A stretch of DNA of 64,000 nucleotides from Proteiniphilum acetatigenes DSM 18083 (GTDB taxonomy: Bacteria > Bacteroidota > Bacteroidia > Bacteroidales > Dysgonomonadaceae), in contig NZ_KB905692.1 in assembly GCF_000380985.1 (NCBI RefSeq), positions 372,001 through 436,000 on the forward strand, given 5' to 3'. Each line of letters begins with the position of its first letter. Positions within the stretch are counted from its first letter, which is position 1. Positions 35,365 to 45,932 of this stretch are shown here, in pieces. Position numbers and translations under genes: made by a program. The notes beneath the pieces are model-generated. The model saw only the letters and a list, made by a program, of their open reading frames with translations, had not been told where the DNA came from and did not search any database.

Positions 35365-38300
35365 TTAATAAGTTATATCTATTCCAAAATTGAAAATACG
35401 TTGTACGGGGTACCAGGAACCGTCACCGCTTCTTGTTTCGGGATCAACGTCAACTTCTTTAAGATTATCCAATGTAAGCAGATTCATTCCCTGCATATAA
35501 ACTCTTACTGTTTGTAATCCGGCGAATCGGATGGCTTTCCCCGGTAAAGAGTATCCGATTTCAAAATTTTTCAATCGCAGGTACGATGCATCATATAAGA
35601 ACAAACTACTTTGCCCGTTTTTATTGTTATTATTTGCACCGATAGTAAGACGCGGATAAGTAGCCGCATCCTTCGTCCCTTCCGTCCATCGGTTAAGATG
35701 CATGGGTTTTACTTTACCTGTCTGATCTTGTTCGTATGCCGGAAAATCCCATACGGCCGCACCGTTCAAAAGCACACTGCTGTTCGTCGCCCCCTGAAAA
35801 AGGACACTCAGGTCAAATCCTTTGTATTGTATTCCCAAAGGGATCCCGAATTGTATTTCCGGAGTCCTTGGGTATCCCATATTCATGCGGTCTCCTTCAT
35901 CATCGATCCTTCCATCACCGTTCAGATCCTTATATACCACATCACCGGGATAGAGCCTGCCCCACGGTTGAAATCCGTTTCCACTGTTCATGGCATTCAA
36001 ACGATCAGCATCTTCCTGATCATAGACAAAACGGTCGAATACATACACAAAATGTTCATCAATTCGTTTACCGGTATTTCTCCGGTATTCCTCATCATAA
36101 GGAATTTCATTCATAAACTTTATTTTGTTGCGTGCAAAAGTGAAATTAGGCCGGATATAGTATCTTATATCTCTTCCGATACGTCCGTTCCATCCTATTT
36201 CAAAATCAATACCACGGTTTTCCACAATCCCTGAATTGATAAAGGGAGCGTCTTTTCCCACAATATCAGGAAATCCCAGTTTATCTCCTCCGCTTAAGCT
36301 GGTGATGATATCATACCGATACTCATTGAAATAATCAATAGAGAAGTTCAAACGCTGCCCAAAAAGTGAAGCATCGATACCGATATTCAATTTCCGGGCC
36401 TTCTCCCATGTAAGGTTCGGATTGGCAAAATTACCTTCCCGTAACCCACTGAGTCCGCTGCCAAACTCGTTGATCCCAAAACTGTATCCGCTTCCGCCTA
36501 CGTAAAATTGCAGGTAAGCAAAGCGATCATCATTGGAGTCCGATATTTTATCACTTCCCACCAGACCGTATGATCCCCTTATTTTCAAGTTGTCCAGCCA
36601 ATTTTTCGTACCATCCATAAACGGTTCTTCGGAGATAACCCATCCCAATGAACCGGCGGGGAACGTCCCGTACCGTTTACCGGGAGCAAAATTTTCTGAG
36701 CCGTTATACCCGATATTGAATTCCGCCAGGTATTTGTTCTCAAATGCATAGGTCATCCGTCCCGTTATACCTTGATAACGGTATTCCACCCTGTTGTCAT
36801 AACTACGTGTTGAGCGGTTAAATAAAACCAGACCCGACACATCATGCTGTCCTCCGAACTGACGCAGATATTCCAGTTTCAACTGATAATAGGTCTTACT
36901 CTGCGCAGCATTATGGCTTAAACTGTTCCCTATTGTCTCATCAGTATTATACCAGGGATTACCTAATACATACCGCCCGTCATAATAGGTATTATTCATA
37001 TAGAACGCCCCGTGATTGCCTTCTGCAGGCTGAAAGGTGGCATACCGACCATAACTTGCATAACCGTCGGCACGTGTTTCAAGCACCCTTCTGATCCAAC
37101 GTCCCTCTTCGGCATCATAAGAGAAGATCCCCTCTATTTTTAAACCTTCGGTAATAAAATCGAGCTTATGTCCTAATGCAAAAGAACCGTTCAAAAAAGT
37201 TTTCTTTTCGTTCAAATAACCGGTACGCGATAACTCACCCAATATATTGTAGCGATGTAAAAAATCACCATATAGCAGGCCATACGGATTATTTAAGACA
37301 TAGGACTCATTTTCCGGATGTCCGTTATCAGGCAGGGTTATAGGCAGATAGGGAGGTTGAGTATTGGCAATGGCTACCACTCTCGAAGCTGTGGTTCCGG
37401 GTGCGTTCCTGTCCGTAATACGCGCGCCAAGATCTACTTTCACATAAAAATCTTTCGTAATATCCACATCTACATTAGCACGGAAATTATAGCGTTTGAA
37501 TACCGCCTGCGTATCGTATTGTGTTAAATTCGTATGTTTATAATTACCGCTCTGCTCATAGTAATTCCCCATCACAAAATAACGCGCCTGATTGGAGCCT
37601 CCCCTGACAGAAAGGCTATAGTCCTGCTGGATTCCCGGTTTAAAAGCATAATCGAAATAATCCCAGTTATATCCCAGGCCATCCGAATTATCTCCCTTTG
37701 CATTCCTGAAGTTTTCTATGGATTGCTCTGAAAACAGAGTAAGAGAGGAGGGATCGGTATTCGGATTACTGTTTATCATCGCTTCATTGTAAAGTGTCGC
37801 ATAATCGGCCGAACCCAAATATTGAGGGAATTTCACGGGATGATTCGTACCCACGGATGCTTTAAAATTCACCGTGGCTTTTTCCTGGGCCTGTCCCCGC
37901 TTTGTCGTTACAATAATAACACCATTTGCGCCTCTGATACCATAAGCGGCAGTAGCAGAAGCATCTTTGAGTATTGTAAAAGTCTCTATCTCTTCCGCAG
38001 ACAGATAACTCATATCCCGCTCAACACCATCAACGATCACAATAGGAGATTTATCTCCGTATGTTCCCATACCCCGGATATTGACATCGGCCACATCTAC
38101 TCCCGGCTCTCCTCCGCTGAATTGATTGACCATTAATCCCGGCATACGCCCTGCCAAAGCGTTATTGATGTTTGCAGTGGGACTTTGCTTAAGATCTTTA
38201 GTGGTTATAGTCGCCACCGAACCGGTGATGGTTGCTTTCCTTTGTGTGGTATATCCGACAACCACCACCTCTTCCAATGCTTTGCTGTCTTCTACTAATT

Positions 38301-38904
38301 GTACGGTTATATGATCCCTTCCTCCAAGCGCTACTTCCTGCGGCTGAAAACCTACAAAAGAAAATACCAGCGTAGCATTCGCATAAGGAACTTCGAGCCT
38401 GAAATTACCGTCAATATCCGTAATGGCTCCCGCATCGATTCCTTTCACCCGTATATTAACACCGGGAAGAGGATCTCCCAAATAATCAGTGACGATCCCG
38501 GTCACGACTGGCCCCGATTGACGTATGGCTGCTATATTTTCCTGCTTTTTAACCAAAAGAATATTTTTCCCTTCTATTTTTGATTCAATATCCGTGTTGA
38601 AAAAAATATCCTTCAGTACCTTATCAATAGACTCATTATTAGCACGCACTGAAACTTTCCTATTGGTACTGATCTCATCGGAACTGTAAACAAATAAATA
38701 ATCTGTCTGCTTTTCTATTTCTGTCAATACATCTATAACAGGCTTGTTATTAATCGTTAAACTCACCTTTACATCCTGAGAATTTGCACTCAGAGAATAC
38801 GTGAATAAAGTAAATATAAGAAGTACCGAGACACGTATATTATGTGTATAGAGTCCTCTCATGTTCTTAAGAATGTTCACTCTTTTCCTACTAATATGTT
38901 CCAT
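35365..38904 (-). CDS. SusC-family TonB-dependent receptor with STN domain (mannan locus)
   Basis: 1179 aa outer-membrane importer. N-terminal signal anchor (about 22-43), STN domain (about 48-118, NNKPVIDVLTEIEKQTDYLF), CarboxypepD_reg-like domain (about 132-210, VTGIVTDYLGDPLPGVNI), plug (ALEEVVVVGYTTQRKATITGS) and barrel ending in the aromatic VQRIFNFGIDITY. The STN domain links it to the FecR encoded 90 nt upstream, so ligand binding probably induces the locus. Likely cargo is alpha-mannan or N-glycan fragments, inferred from the GH92 and GH125 genes. Confidence 0.95.
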   Translation of the reverse strand: MEHISRKRVNILKNMRGLYTHNIRVSVLLIFTLFTYSLSANSQDVKVSLTINNKPVIDVLTEIEKQTDYLFVYSSDEISTNRKVSVRANNESIDKVLKDIFFNTDIESKIEGKNILLVKKQENIAAIRQSGPVVTGIVTDYLGDPLPGVNIRVKGIDAGAITDIDGNFRLEVPYANATLVFSFVGFQPQEVALGGRDHITVQLVEDSKALEEVVVVGYTTQRKATITGSVATITTKDLKQSPTANINNALAGRMPGLMVNQFSGGEPGVDVADVNIRGMGTYGDKSPIVIVDGVERDMSYLSAEEIETFTILKDASATAAYGIRGANGVIIVTTKRGQAQEKATVNFKASVGTNHPVKFPQYLGSADYATLYNEAMINSNPNTDPSSLTLFSEQSIENFRNAKGDNSDGLGYNWDYFDYAFKPGIQQDYSLSVRGGSNQARYFVMGNYYEQSGNYKHTNLTQYDTQAVFKRYNFRANVDVDITKDFYVKVDLGARITDRNAPGTTASRVVAIANTQPPYLPITLPDNGHPENESYVLNNPYGLLYGDFLHRYNILGELSRTGYLNEKKTFLNGSFALGHKLDFITEGLKIEGIFSYDAEEGRWIRRVLETRADGYASYGRYATFQPAEGNHGAFYMNNTYYDGRYVLGNPWYNTDETIGNSLSHNAAQSKTYYQLKLEYLRQFGGQHDVSGLVLFNRSTRSYDNRVEYRYQGITGRMTYAFENKYLAEFNIGYNGSENFAPGKRYGTFPAGSLGWVISEEPFMDGTKNWLDNLKIRGSYGLVGSDKISDSNDDRFAYLQFYVGGSGYSFGINEFGSGLSGLREGNFANPNLTWEKARKLNIGIDASLFGQRLNFSIDYFNEYRYDIITSLSGGDKLGFPDIVGKDAPFINSGIVENRGIDFEIGWNGRIGRDIRYYIRPNFTFARNKIKFMNEIPYDEEYRRNTGKRIDEHFVYVFDRFVYDQEDADRLNAMNSGNGFQPWGRLYPGDVVYKDLNGDGRIDDEGDRMNMGYPRTPEIQFGIPLGIQYKGFDLSVLFQGATNSSVLLNGAAVWDFPAYEQDQTGKVKPMHLNRWTEGTKDAATYPRLTIGANNNNKNGQSSLFLYDASYLRLKNFEIGYSLPGKAIRFAGLQTVRVYMQGMNLLTLDNLKEVDVDPETRSGDGSWYPVQRIFNFGIDITY

Positions 38905-38994
38905 TATTCATTAAATTGATTTTAGATTATTAATAATTAGTCGTTTTACTCATGTTCTTAAATTTTGATAAAATATCTCTTATTCCATAGGCCT

Positions 38995-39960
38995 TCATTT
39001 AATTATAATTGTTTTATCTTCCTGATGCATTTCGTATGAGAATGTATTTTGGATCTGAAGTACATTCAAAATGTGCTCAACTCCATCCTGAATACGGAAT
39101 TTTCCGGTATATTTTTTATGTTTTTCAACGCTGTCTTCCTCTATTATGAATTTGGTATCAAAGTATTGCTCTAATACCGGTAGGATTTCATAAATAGATT
39201 TATTATCAATAAAAAGAATTCCTTCCCGCCACAAAAATTCATCTTTATTAAAAGAGGTTATATTCAGTTCACTGTCTTTTCCGATAGCCCGCTCATTCGG
39301 TTTTAAATACAGGTCTTCCGACGTTTGTACCGATCTGACCATCACACTTCCTTCCAATAGAGATGTCTCAAAAAGCTGTAATCCCTCATAAGCACGGACA
39401 TTGAATTCCGTCCCAAGCACCTCTATACTATATTGTTGTGTTTCAACTTTGAACGGACGACCGGAATCGTGAGCCACCTCGAAATATCCTTCACCGGAAA
39501 GCCACACAACTCTTTCTGTATCGATAAAGCGAGAAGGAAAAATAAGAGTCGATTTAGAATTAAGCCAGACTTTTGTACCGTCATCCAACACCAACTCGGC
39601 ATATTGTCCGGTGGGTACACTCATCTCCTGCATCCCGGCATCGGATTGTCCGACTATCCATTCAATATCGCTGTCCGATACCTGTTGATAAAAATAAAAT
39701 AAAGCCATAGCCAGTATGCATGCTGCCGTAATACGTATAAAAATGCTGACATTCCGTTTTTGAACTTTTTTCCGTACAACTGGCGCAGAGGTTGCATCAT
39801 CCCGCCATATGGCAATATCATGCAATCGTCTTAACGCTTTGAATTTCTGCTCATTTTTATCTGACTGCCTGATCCATTCAAAAACATCTCTGTTTTCTAT
39901 TCGATTGGTATCTCCTTCGAGATATTTTTTTAATAAATCGTCCATCTCTCGCAAAAGCAA
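38995..39960 (-). CDS. FecR-family anti-sigma factor (mannan locus)
   Basis: 321 aa. Cytoplasmic N-terminus (1-85), one transmembrane helix at about 72-90 (IFIRITAACILAMALFYFY), and a periplasmic FecR domain with VPTGQYAELVLDDGTKVWLN, LSGEGYFEVAHDSGRPFKV and LGTEFNVRAY. The C-terminal DUF4974-like domain includes LWREGILFIDNKSIYEILPV. It holds the sigma factor encoded 70 nt upstream until the STN domain of SusC signals. Confidence 0.93.
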   Translation of the reverse strand: MLLREMDDLLKKYLEGDTNRIENRDVFEWIRQSDKNEQKFKALRRLHDIAIWRDDATSAPVVRKKVQKRNVSIFIRITAACILAMALFYFYQQVSDSDIEWIVGQSDAGMQEMSVPTGQYAELVLDDGTKVWLNSKSTLIFPSRFIDTERVVWLSGEGYFEVAHDSGRPFKVETQQYSIEVLGTEFNVRAYEGLQLFETSLLEGSVMVRSVQTSEDLYLKPNERAIGKDSELNITSFNKDEFLWREGILFIDNKSIYEILPVLEQYFDTKFIIEEDSVEKHKKYTGKFRIQDGVEHILNVLQIQNTFSYEMHQEDKTIIIK

Positions 39961-40030
39961 GTTAAATTACCGTCGTTGTAATAGATGACGTATTACATCC
40001 CGGCAACCCTAAACAAAAAATCTGTTTTTT

Positions 40031-40591
40031 TTAAAAAAGAAAAAGGAAATAAAACAAAGGAAGGTAATCTTTCAAGTTCTCACGAAATAGATTCAAGGCT
40101 TTGGTAATATGGTATTCAACACTTTTCACACTGATATTTAGCGCCGCGGCAATCTCTTTATTGGAATAATTCTCATAGCGACTCAATACAAAAACCCTAC
40201 GGGTTTGCGGGGACAACTGTTCCAGTGTTGTATCAATAATACTCTGAATTTCTTTAGAGAAGATCAGACTGGGGTCACATTCCTGTAAAGTGGATATACG
40301 GTAATTCAGTTCCTCATAATCCGCAGTGGAATAATCTACATGTGCTTTATCCCTGACAGCTTTTTTACGCAGATAATCCAACGATTGGTTTTTCAATAAA
40401 GTCAATAAATAAGCAGGAATACTCTCAATCTCTTCTTTCTGCAATTTCTCATATAATTTCATCAACGCTTCGGAGGCGATATCTTCCGCTACATATTTGT
40501 CCTGAACATAGGATTTGGTAAACAAAAAGGATTTTTTATAATAAGCACTGTATAACTCAGCAAATCTATCCGATGGAAATATTTTTTTCAT
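40031..40591 (-). CDS. ECF sigma factor (mannan locus)
   Basis: 186 aa from the ATG at 40589-40591 (MKKIFPSDRFAELYSAYYKK); an in-frame ATG 15 nt upstream is possible. Region 2: FTKSYVQDKYVAEDIASEALMK and AYLLTLLKNQSLDYLRKKA. Region 4: LSPQTRRVFVLSRYENYSNKE with recognition helix LNISVKSVEYHITKALN. First gene of the mannan locus, expected to drive SusC/D and enzyme transcription after release by FecR. Confidence 0.93.
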   Translation of the reverse strand: MKKIFPSDRFAELYSAYYKKSFLFTKSYVQDKYVAEDIASEALMKLYEKLQKEEIESIPAYLLTLLKNQSLDYLRKKAVRDKAHVDYSTADYEELNYRISTLQECDPSLIFSKEIQSIIDTTLEQLSPQTRRVFVLSRYENYSNKEIAAALNISVKSVEYHITKALNLFRENLKDYLPLFYFLFLF

Positions 40592-40692
40592 TTGAATTAC
40601 CCCCAACCTATCTTATACTTCCAGGAAATTCTCGATCCATTTCTTATATAGACAAATCTCTTTTATATTGCCACTACAAGAACCGTATCTTA

Positions 40693-40700
40693 CAAAAGTA
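40693..40700 (-). promoter_or_regulatory. Promoter -7 element of the mannan-locus sigma gene
   Basis: Minus-strand TACTTTTG, about 100 nt upstream of the sigma start codon. No good TTTG at the -33 distance. Confidence 0.4.
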
Positions 40701-40806
40701 AAACAAATATTCCTTTTTCTAAAAAACGATGCTGTATATCTTTTATTTTAACAAATTCAGAATAACTACTGTAGGTATAAAGACCATACTTTGCTATGCA
40801 GATAAA

Positions 40807-40840
40807 AAAATAACGTGGCTTTATTCCGCCACGTTATTTT
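40807..40840. terminator. Bidirectional terminator between SusCD pair 3 and the mannan locus
   Basis: AAAATAACGTGGC (40807-40819) pairs perfectly with GCCACGTTATTTT (40828-40840) around an 8-nt loop, with A- and T-runs on either side. It ends transcription of the SusD gene at 40886. Confidence 0.9.
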
Positions 40841-40885
40841 TTATTCAGATTGTCCTGGCTAATTGCTTTATGTTTTCAAAACATT

Positions 40886-42517
40886 TTATTCATAACCGGG
40901 ATTCTGCACCAGATTCGGATTAGCAGCCAACTGGGTATGAGGAACGGGATAGATTTCCCGATTCGGATCGTTCGTCGGTTCATGATCCCACCAGCTACCG
41001 GTCGTGAATTTACCGAAACGGATAATATCCGTGCGGCGTTTTCCTTCGAAAATAAATTCCCTGCCGCGTTCGGCCAGCAACTCATCCATGGTCAAGGTAG
41101 AGGTTGTATATTGTGCCTCTGCCCAATCTTCGTCTGTGAATGCTCTCTTTCTGGAAGCATTCACCAGATCCACGGCTTCCTGTGTGGCCACGCCGTTGTT
41201 CTTCCGCATCAATGCTTCTGCTTTATTAAAGTAAATCTCCGTCAACCGGTAAATTATATAGTGATTTTCGCGATAGTCCTCATCATCTATCGTTCCACTC
41301 TTATATTTATGAAACCGGGCTCCGCTGTTCTCTTCTCCCTGATCCATTCCTCCTTCGCTGGTAAGGTCGCCCTGACTTTCCCGACGAATAGAATTTACAT
41401 AAATCAGCGGCTGCCCGTTATACTCTTCCGTTCCTAAGATCGGAGTATCTGTACCATATTCATATTGAGGGCCGAACAAGAACCACTCTTCCTTACGCAG
41501 ATCATTATCCTGATAAGCATCGAATGCCGACGGGATCACCACAAAGGCATTGTTCCCGGAATAACCGACATTAAGCGCACGGCTCATGTTGGAATATCCC
41601 ATAAAAAATCCACCCCAATCGAATGTAAATCCGCCTAAACGACTAAATGCGAACTGGAACAATGCCTCACTTGCATTCTGATTGGTATTGGAAAATGTTT
41701 CCAACAGGTCAGATGCCAGTTCAGGAGTACCATTAATACCTCCTGCTTCCCCACTGATAATTTTGTCACAAGCAGCAATACATTCGTCATACATAGGTTC
41801 TCCGATAAAGTACTCTGCATTCAGGTATAACTCCGCAAGCATAGCATATCCGGCGGTTTGCGATACACGCCCTATCAACTCTTCCGAATAGGGGAGAAGA
41901 TTAGGCACATGTGCCTCCAGTTCCGTCTTAATGAAATCAAACACTTCGGCTTTCGATTGCGTAGGCGGATTTATCGGTTCCGCTACGGCTGTGATAATAG
42001 GCACGTTGCCCCATAGCTCCATGATCTTCATATAATGAAAAGCACGCAACACATATAATTCGGACAAAATGGCGATCATTTCTTCTTCGGAAATATCCAA
42101 TGCTTCATAATCCACCTCCTCCAGGTCCATAATTGCAGCATTCACATAACCAACCCCTGTCCACATCAGGGTCCATGCCGTACGCATACGTCCTTCATTG
42201 GCTGTCCATGTATGGTAGTGCTGACGGAAATGGTCTCCGCCATCGTATCCATGACGCCCTTTCTGCGGCCATGCCAGCTGATCAGCCGACAATTCTGCAT
42301 GATAATAATATCCGTTCTGACCGGTGGGCGCCAGCCAGGCCTGCATATGTGTAAACGGCCTCAAAGCGGCTTGCAGCACTTCCAACCTGTTATTATAGAA
42401 ATTCGACTCATGCAATTCACTGTAGACATTCTCATCCAGATCGGTACAACTATTCATTCCGGCCATGAGTATCGCTGCCAAAATGAGAGCAGATATATGA
42501 TATATTTTATTTTTCAT
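40886..42517 (-). CDS. SusD/RagB-family lipoprotein (pair 3)
   Basis: 543 aa from the ATG at 42515-42517 (MKNKIYHISALILAAILM), which gives a proper lipoprotein signal ending MNSCTDLDEN; the frame is open 15 codons further upstream. Family blocks include SELYVLRAFHYMKIMELWGNVP, TAGYAMLAELYLNAEY, IIYRLTEIYFNKAEALMRKN and RGREFIFEGKRRTDIIRFGKF, with the usual PVPHTQLAANPNLVQNPGYE end. Downstream partner of the SusC at 42650. No enzyme or sigma/FecR genes belong to this pair. Confidence 0.93.
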   Translation of the reverse strand: MKNKIYHISALILAAILMAGMNSCTDLDENVYSELHESNFYNNRLEVLQAALRPFTHMQAWLAPTGQNGYYYHAELSADQLAWPQKGRHGYDGGDHFRQHYHTWTANEGRMRTAWTLMWTGVGYVNAAIMDLEEVDYEALDISEEEMIAILSELYVLRAFHYMKIMELWGNVPIITAVAEPINPPTQSKAEVFDFIKTELEAHVPNLLPYSEELIGRVSQTAGYAMLAELYLNAEYFIGEPMYDECIAACDKIISGEAGGINGTPELASDLLETFSNTNQNASEALFQFAFSRLGGFTFDWGGFFMGYSNMSRALNVGYSGNNAFVVIPSAFDAYQDNDLRKEEWFLFGPQYEYGTDTPILGTEEYNGQPLIYVNSIRRESQGDLTSEGGMDQGEENSGARFHKYKSGTIDDEDYRENHYIIYRLTEIYFNKAEALMRKNNGVATQEAVDLVNASRKRAFTDEDWAEAQYTTSTLTMDELLAERGREFIFEGKRRTDIIRFGKFTTGSWWDHEPTNDPNREIYPVPHTQLAANPNLVQNPGYE

Positions 42518-42649
42518 ATGACTAAAATATTTATTTTCAATGGTGTCATATGGAACTCGCATTAGTCATGATCTTGTGTGATAATGATTATCATGCTCGT
42601 TTCATATGATTAATACTTTTTATTTTCTATTCCATTAGATTTTTTACAG

Positions 42650-45613
42650 TTAAAATCCAATATTCAATCCAACAGACCATGAGCGTGTGCGGGGATAATA
42701 GTCCCGGGCATCCACACCGGGCTCAAATCCTGTATCCTGCAATTCAGGATCCGACCCACTGTATCCTGTAATGGTAAACAGGTTTTTTCCTGTCACGTAA
42801 ACCCGTAAATTCCGGATATAGGAGGTATTCAATGGGACATTATATCCCAACGTCAGATTGTCGAGCTTCACAAAATCTCCCTTTTCAAGATAATAGTCTG
42901 AGTATTGAGGATCATCATCTAATTGATCATGTTTCGTAACAGCACTCTTGAACAGGTTATTCGGCAGCCATTTTTTATTCCCGAAATATAGTTCCTTCAA
43001 ATTCAGGATATCAAAACCGAATTTACCCCGGAACATAAACGTCAGGTCAAAATTTTTATATGTAAAGGTGTTCGTGAGTGATGCCTGAAATTTCGGGACA
43101 CCGTTCCCGATAACAGTCAGGTCGTCATCACTCATTTCAGTGGCTGTTCCGGTCGATCCGTCCTGTTTATAGAACAGCCATTTTCCGTCTTCCGTAAATC
43201 CGGCAAAACGCTTGCCGTAGAAATTCCCGACCGAACCGCCTTCTTCCAGACGGAATGCATCTCCTAAGTTACCCGGGGAAGGAAGTCCGTAGAACGAGAG
43301 CCAATTAGCCTCATACAGATCACTGGAAAGTTTCGTCAACCGGTTACTTTGGGTATTTGCCGTAAAATCAATATTCCAATTGAAATTATTCTGTTGTAGG
43401 GGTATAGCAGAGATCTGAAACTCGATCCCCGAATTCCTTAATGTTCCCACATTGGTATATATCAGATCACGTACATACGGTGGTTGTTGTGCGTTATAAT
43501 TGTATAACAGATCCTTTGTATTCCTGTTATATACATCGATGGAACCGCTGATCCTCCTTTCCAGGACAGCGAAGTCTACTCCAAAATTCAATTCGGCTTT
43601 CTGCTCCCAGCGAAGGTCCGGATTCGGGTTGCGGGCGGCACCGTAGGTTTGATAATATACGCCATTCTGAGGATATACTCCCCCGGTGCCCAAAGTAACC
43701 AATGACTGATAATTGGGAATTCCCTGATTACCCGTAATGCCGTATCCGACACGGAATTTGAGTTCATCCACAAAATCCACACCGTCCATAAATTCTTCTT
43801 CGCTGATGGTCCATCCGGCCGACACAGCCGGGAAATTACCCCATTTGTGATTCGCCCCGAAGCGGGAGGAGCCTTCCCGTCGCAGAATTCCCTGCAGGTA
43901 ATACTTATCCGCGAGAGAGTAATTCACACGGCCAAAAAAGGCGACCAGTGTATTATCCTGCTTTTCGCTACCCATTCCCGGACGCGGCAAACTGGTGTCA
44001 TTGATCGCGCTTCCCGCACCGAGATTCCAGTCCAGAAAAGCATCTGTAGTAAAACCACTATTGTTTACATTAAAATTTTCAAATGTTTCATATTGATAAC
44101 TGTAACCTGCCATGGCCGTAATCGTATGTATATCGTTGAATGTTTTCCGATAGTCGGTTGTCGCTTCAAAAGTTTTTGTCCAGGCCAGATGATTCGATTT
44201 GGAAGCATATCCCATTCCCTGATACTCCGTTCCCACACGATTATCCCAATCTTCCGAGGAACGATAAAAACGGTCATTGTAAGTATTACGTAAATAAGAA
44301 CCGAAGGCGGAAACCGACCAGTCGTTCGTCAACTGCAGTTGCAGGCTGAGATCGGCAGAGGTTGTTTGCTGGTTTCTCTCGGAAATACGATTAGCCAGAC
44401 GGGACAACGGGTTGTAATTATTAAATGCTTCTGTTTCAAAAAAACTACCGTCTTCATTATACAAAGGGGCTGTTGGATTCCGTTGAATAGCCTGTTCGAA
44501 ATCACCGCTTGCTCCACCCAGCATATTAGCCTTATTGACGTTCGTGGCAAGATTCAACGACATCGTCAACAAGTCCTGCAACCCCTTCTGGTTAATATTG
44601 ATACGCCCTCCGAACTGTTCACGGGAATTTTCTTTGGCAATACCTTCGAGGTTACTGTAAAAAACCGAGGCACGGTAATTGGTATTCTGCGTACCTCCCG
44701 ACGCGGAGAAGTTATGATAATGACTCAGATTATTTTTATTGATCAGCTCATCAAATAAATCGGTCGATGCACCAAAATCCTGATCGGCATCGATTACTCC
44801 CTGACTGATCAGGTCGCGGAAATCCGTAGCGCTCAAAATACCCGGCTTATCACTCACCCTGTCATGTTGCAGATAGGTCGAATAGTTGAATTGCGGTTCC
44901 CCTGCCTGTCCTTTTTTCGTGGTGATAAGAATAACTCCCGCATTGGCCCGCGTACCGTAAATAGCGGCGGCAGAACCATCCTTTAAGACATTGAACGATT
45001 CAATATCATCCTGCTGCAACAGATCCAGATTACCTCCCGGTACACCGTCAATCACAATTAACGGAGTTCTTGTCCCGGTAAGGGATGTAACTCCCCGTAG
45101 CTGGATATCTACGCCGGAATTGGGGTTAGCTCCCTGCGTCCGGGTCATATTCAATCCGGCCACTTTTCCCTGGATCAGATCCAGAGGACTGCGCGTACCT
45201 CCCGGGTTGAAATCACGGGCACTCACTGTTTTTATGGCAGACGTTACTTCTCGCCTGTCCATCGTGCCATATCCGACTACCACCACTTCGTCCAGCAGTT
45301 CCGTATCTTCCGACATGGTTATCTGAATGTTAGTCTGACTGTTTATGGCTACTTCCTGCGATTCCATCCCTACATAAGAGATCTCCAATATTCCATCCGG
45401 CGCTACATCATTGAGTGTAAAATTACCATCCATATCGGTAACAGTACCATTGGCAGTTCCCTGTGCCTGAATAGTCACCCCGATCAGCGGTTCTCCACTT
45501 GTATCAGTTACCGTCCCGGTAACGGTAATATTCTGTGCAAACATACATAAGGAAAATGTCCACAAAAATGTAAACAAAATTCCTTTTACTAAATTGGAAT
45601 TTAGTCTTTTCAT
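42650..45613 (-). CDS. SusC-family TonB-dependent receptor without STN domain (pair 3)
   Basis: 987 aa. Signal peptide 1-26 is followed directly by the CarboxypepD_reg-like domain (ITVTGTVTDTSGEPLIGVTI), plug (LLDEVVVVGYGTMDRREVTS) and barrel ending SWSVGLNIGF. There is no STN domain, so unlike the other two receptors it cannot signal through a FecR protein. Its expression must be set another way; a divergent small HTH gene and a roughly 290-nt leader with a perfect hairpin are the nearby candidates. Substrate unknown. Confidence 0.94.
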   Translation of the reverse strand: MKRLNSNLVKGILFTFLWTFSLCMFAQNITVTGTVTDTSGEPLIGVTIQAQGTANGTVTDMDGNFTLNDVAPDGILEISYVGMESQEVAINSQTNIQITMSEDTELLDEVVVVGYGTMDRREVTSAIKTVSARDFNPGGTRSPLDLIQGKVAGLNMTRTQGANPNSGVDIQLRGVTSLTGTRTPLIVIDGVPGGNLDLLQQDDIESFNVLKDGSAAAIYGTRANAGVILITTKKGQAGEPQFNYSTYLQHDRVSDKPGILSATDFRDLISQGVIDADQDFGASTDLFDELINKNNLSHYHNFSASGGTQNTNYRASVFYSNLEGIAKENSREQFGGRININQKGLQDLLTMSLNLATNVNKANMLGGASGDFEQAIQRNPTAPLYNEDGSFFETEAFNNYNPLSRLANRISERNQQTTSADLSLQLQLTNDWSVSAFGSYLRNTYNDRFYRSSEDWDNRVGTEYQGMGYASKSNHLAWTKTFEATTDYRKTFNDIHTITAMAGYSYQYETFENFNVNNSGFTTDAFLDWNLGAGSAINDTSLPRPGMGSEKQDNTLVAFFGRVNYSLADKYYLQGILRREGSSRFGANHKWGNFPAVSAGWTISEEEFMDGVDFVDELKFRVGYGITGNQGIPNYQSLVTLGTGGVYPQNGVYYQTYGAARNPNPDLRWEQKAELNFGVDFAVLERRISGSIDVYNRNTKDLLYNYNAQQPPYVRDLIYTNVGTLRNSGIEFQISAIPLQQNNFNWNIDFTANTQSNRLTKLSSDLYEANWLSFYGLPSPGNLGDAFRLEEGGSVGNFYGKRFAGFTEDGKWLFYKQDGSTGTATEMSDDDLTVIGNGVPKFQASLTNTFTYKNFDLTFMFRGKFGFDILNLKELYFGNKKWLPNNLFKSAVTKHDQLDDDPQYSDYYLEKGDFVKLDNLTLGYNVPLNTSYIRNLRVYVTGKNLFTITGYSGSDPELQDTGFEPGVDARDYYPRTRSWSVGLNIGF

Positions 45614-45727
45614 ACGATTAAAATTTTTGATTCTCAGTTTTTAGATTAATAAATTGGCTGATCTTGTTTATTCAAGTCCATCCATGCTCATCTTTTTTCT
45701 TTTTTACTTTTTCTCCCCAACCTGGTT

Positions 45728-45761
45728 CCGTATTGTATAGGGACTGTTTTTTACAATACGG
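45728..45761 (-). other. Perfect hairpin in the SusC (pair 3) 5' leader
   Basis: CCGTATTGTA (45728-45737) and TACAATACGG (45752-45761) are perfect 10-bp complements around a 14-nt loop. It lies about 115 nt upstream of the SusC start codon. Could be an RNA regulatory structure or a protein-binding operator. Confidence 0.5.
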
Positions 45762-45902
45762 TTGCGCATCATATCATCACTGTGGTGCTGATAACAACTG
45801 AACGAAAAGTCCAGATTTGTTAAATTCTTCTTGATTCATATATCTTCTCTTAAATTTTACTAACTTTACCATGTAGTAGGTGTAGTAATTTTTGAATCAC
45901 TG

Positions 45903-45932
45903 CAAATATAGATGATAATTTTCAACAAACAA
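45903..45932 (-). promoter_or_regulatory. Promoter of SusC pair 3
   Basis: Minus strand TTG (45930-45932), a 19-nt spacer and TATATTTG (45903-45910). It implies a 5' leader of nearly 290 nt before the SusC start. Confidence 0.65.
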
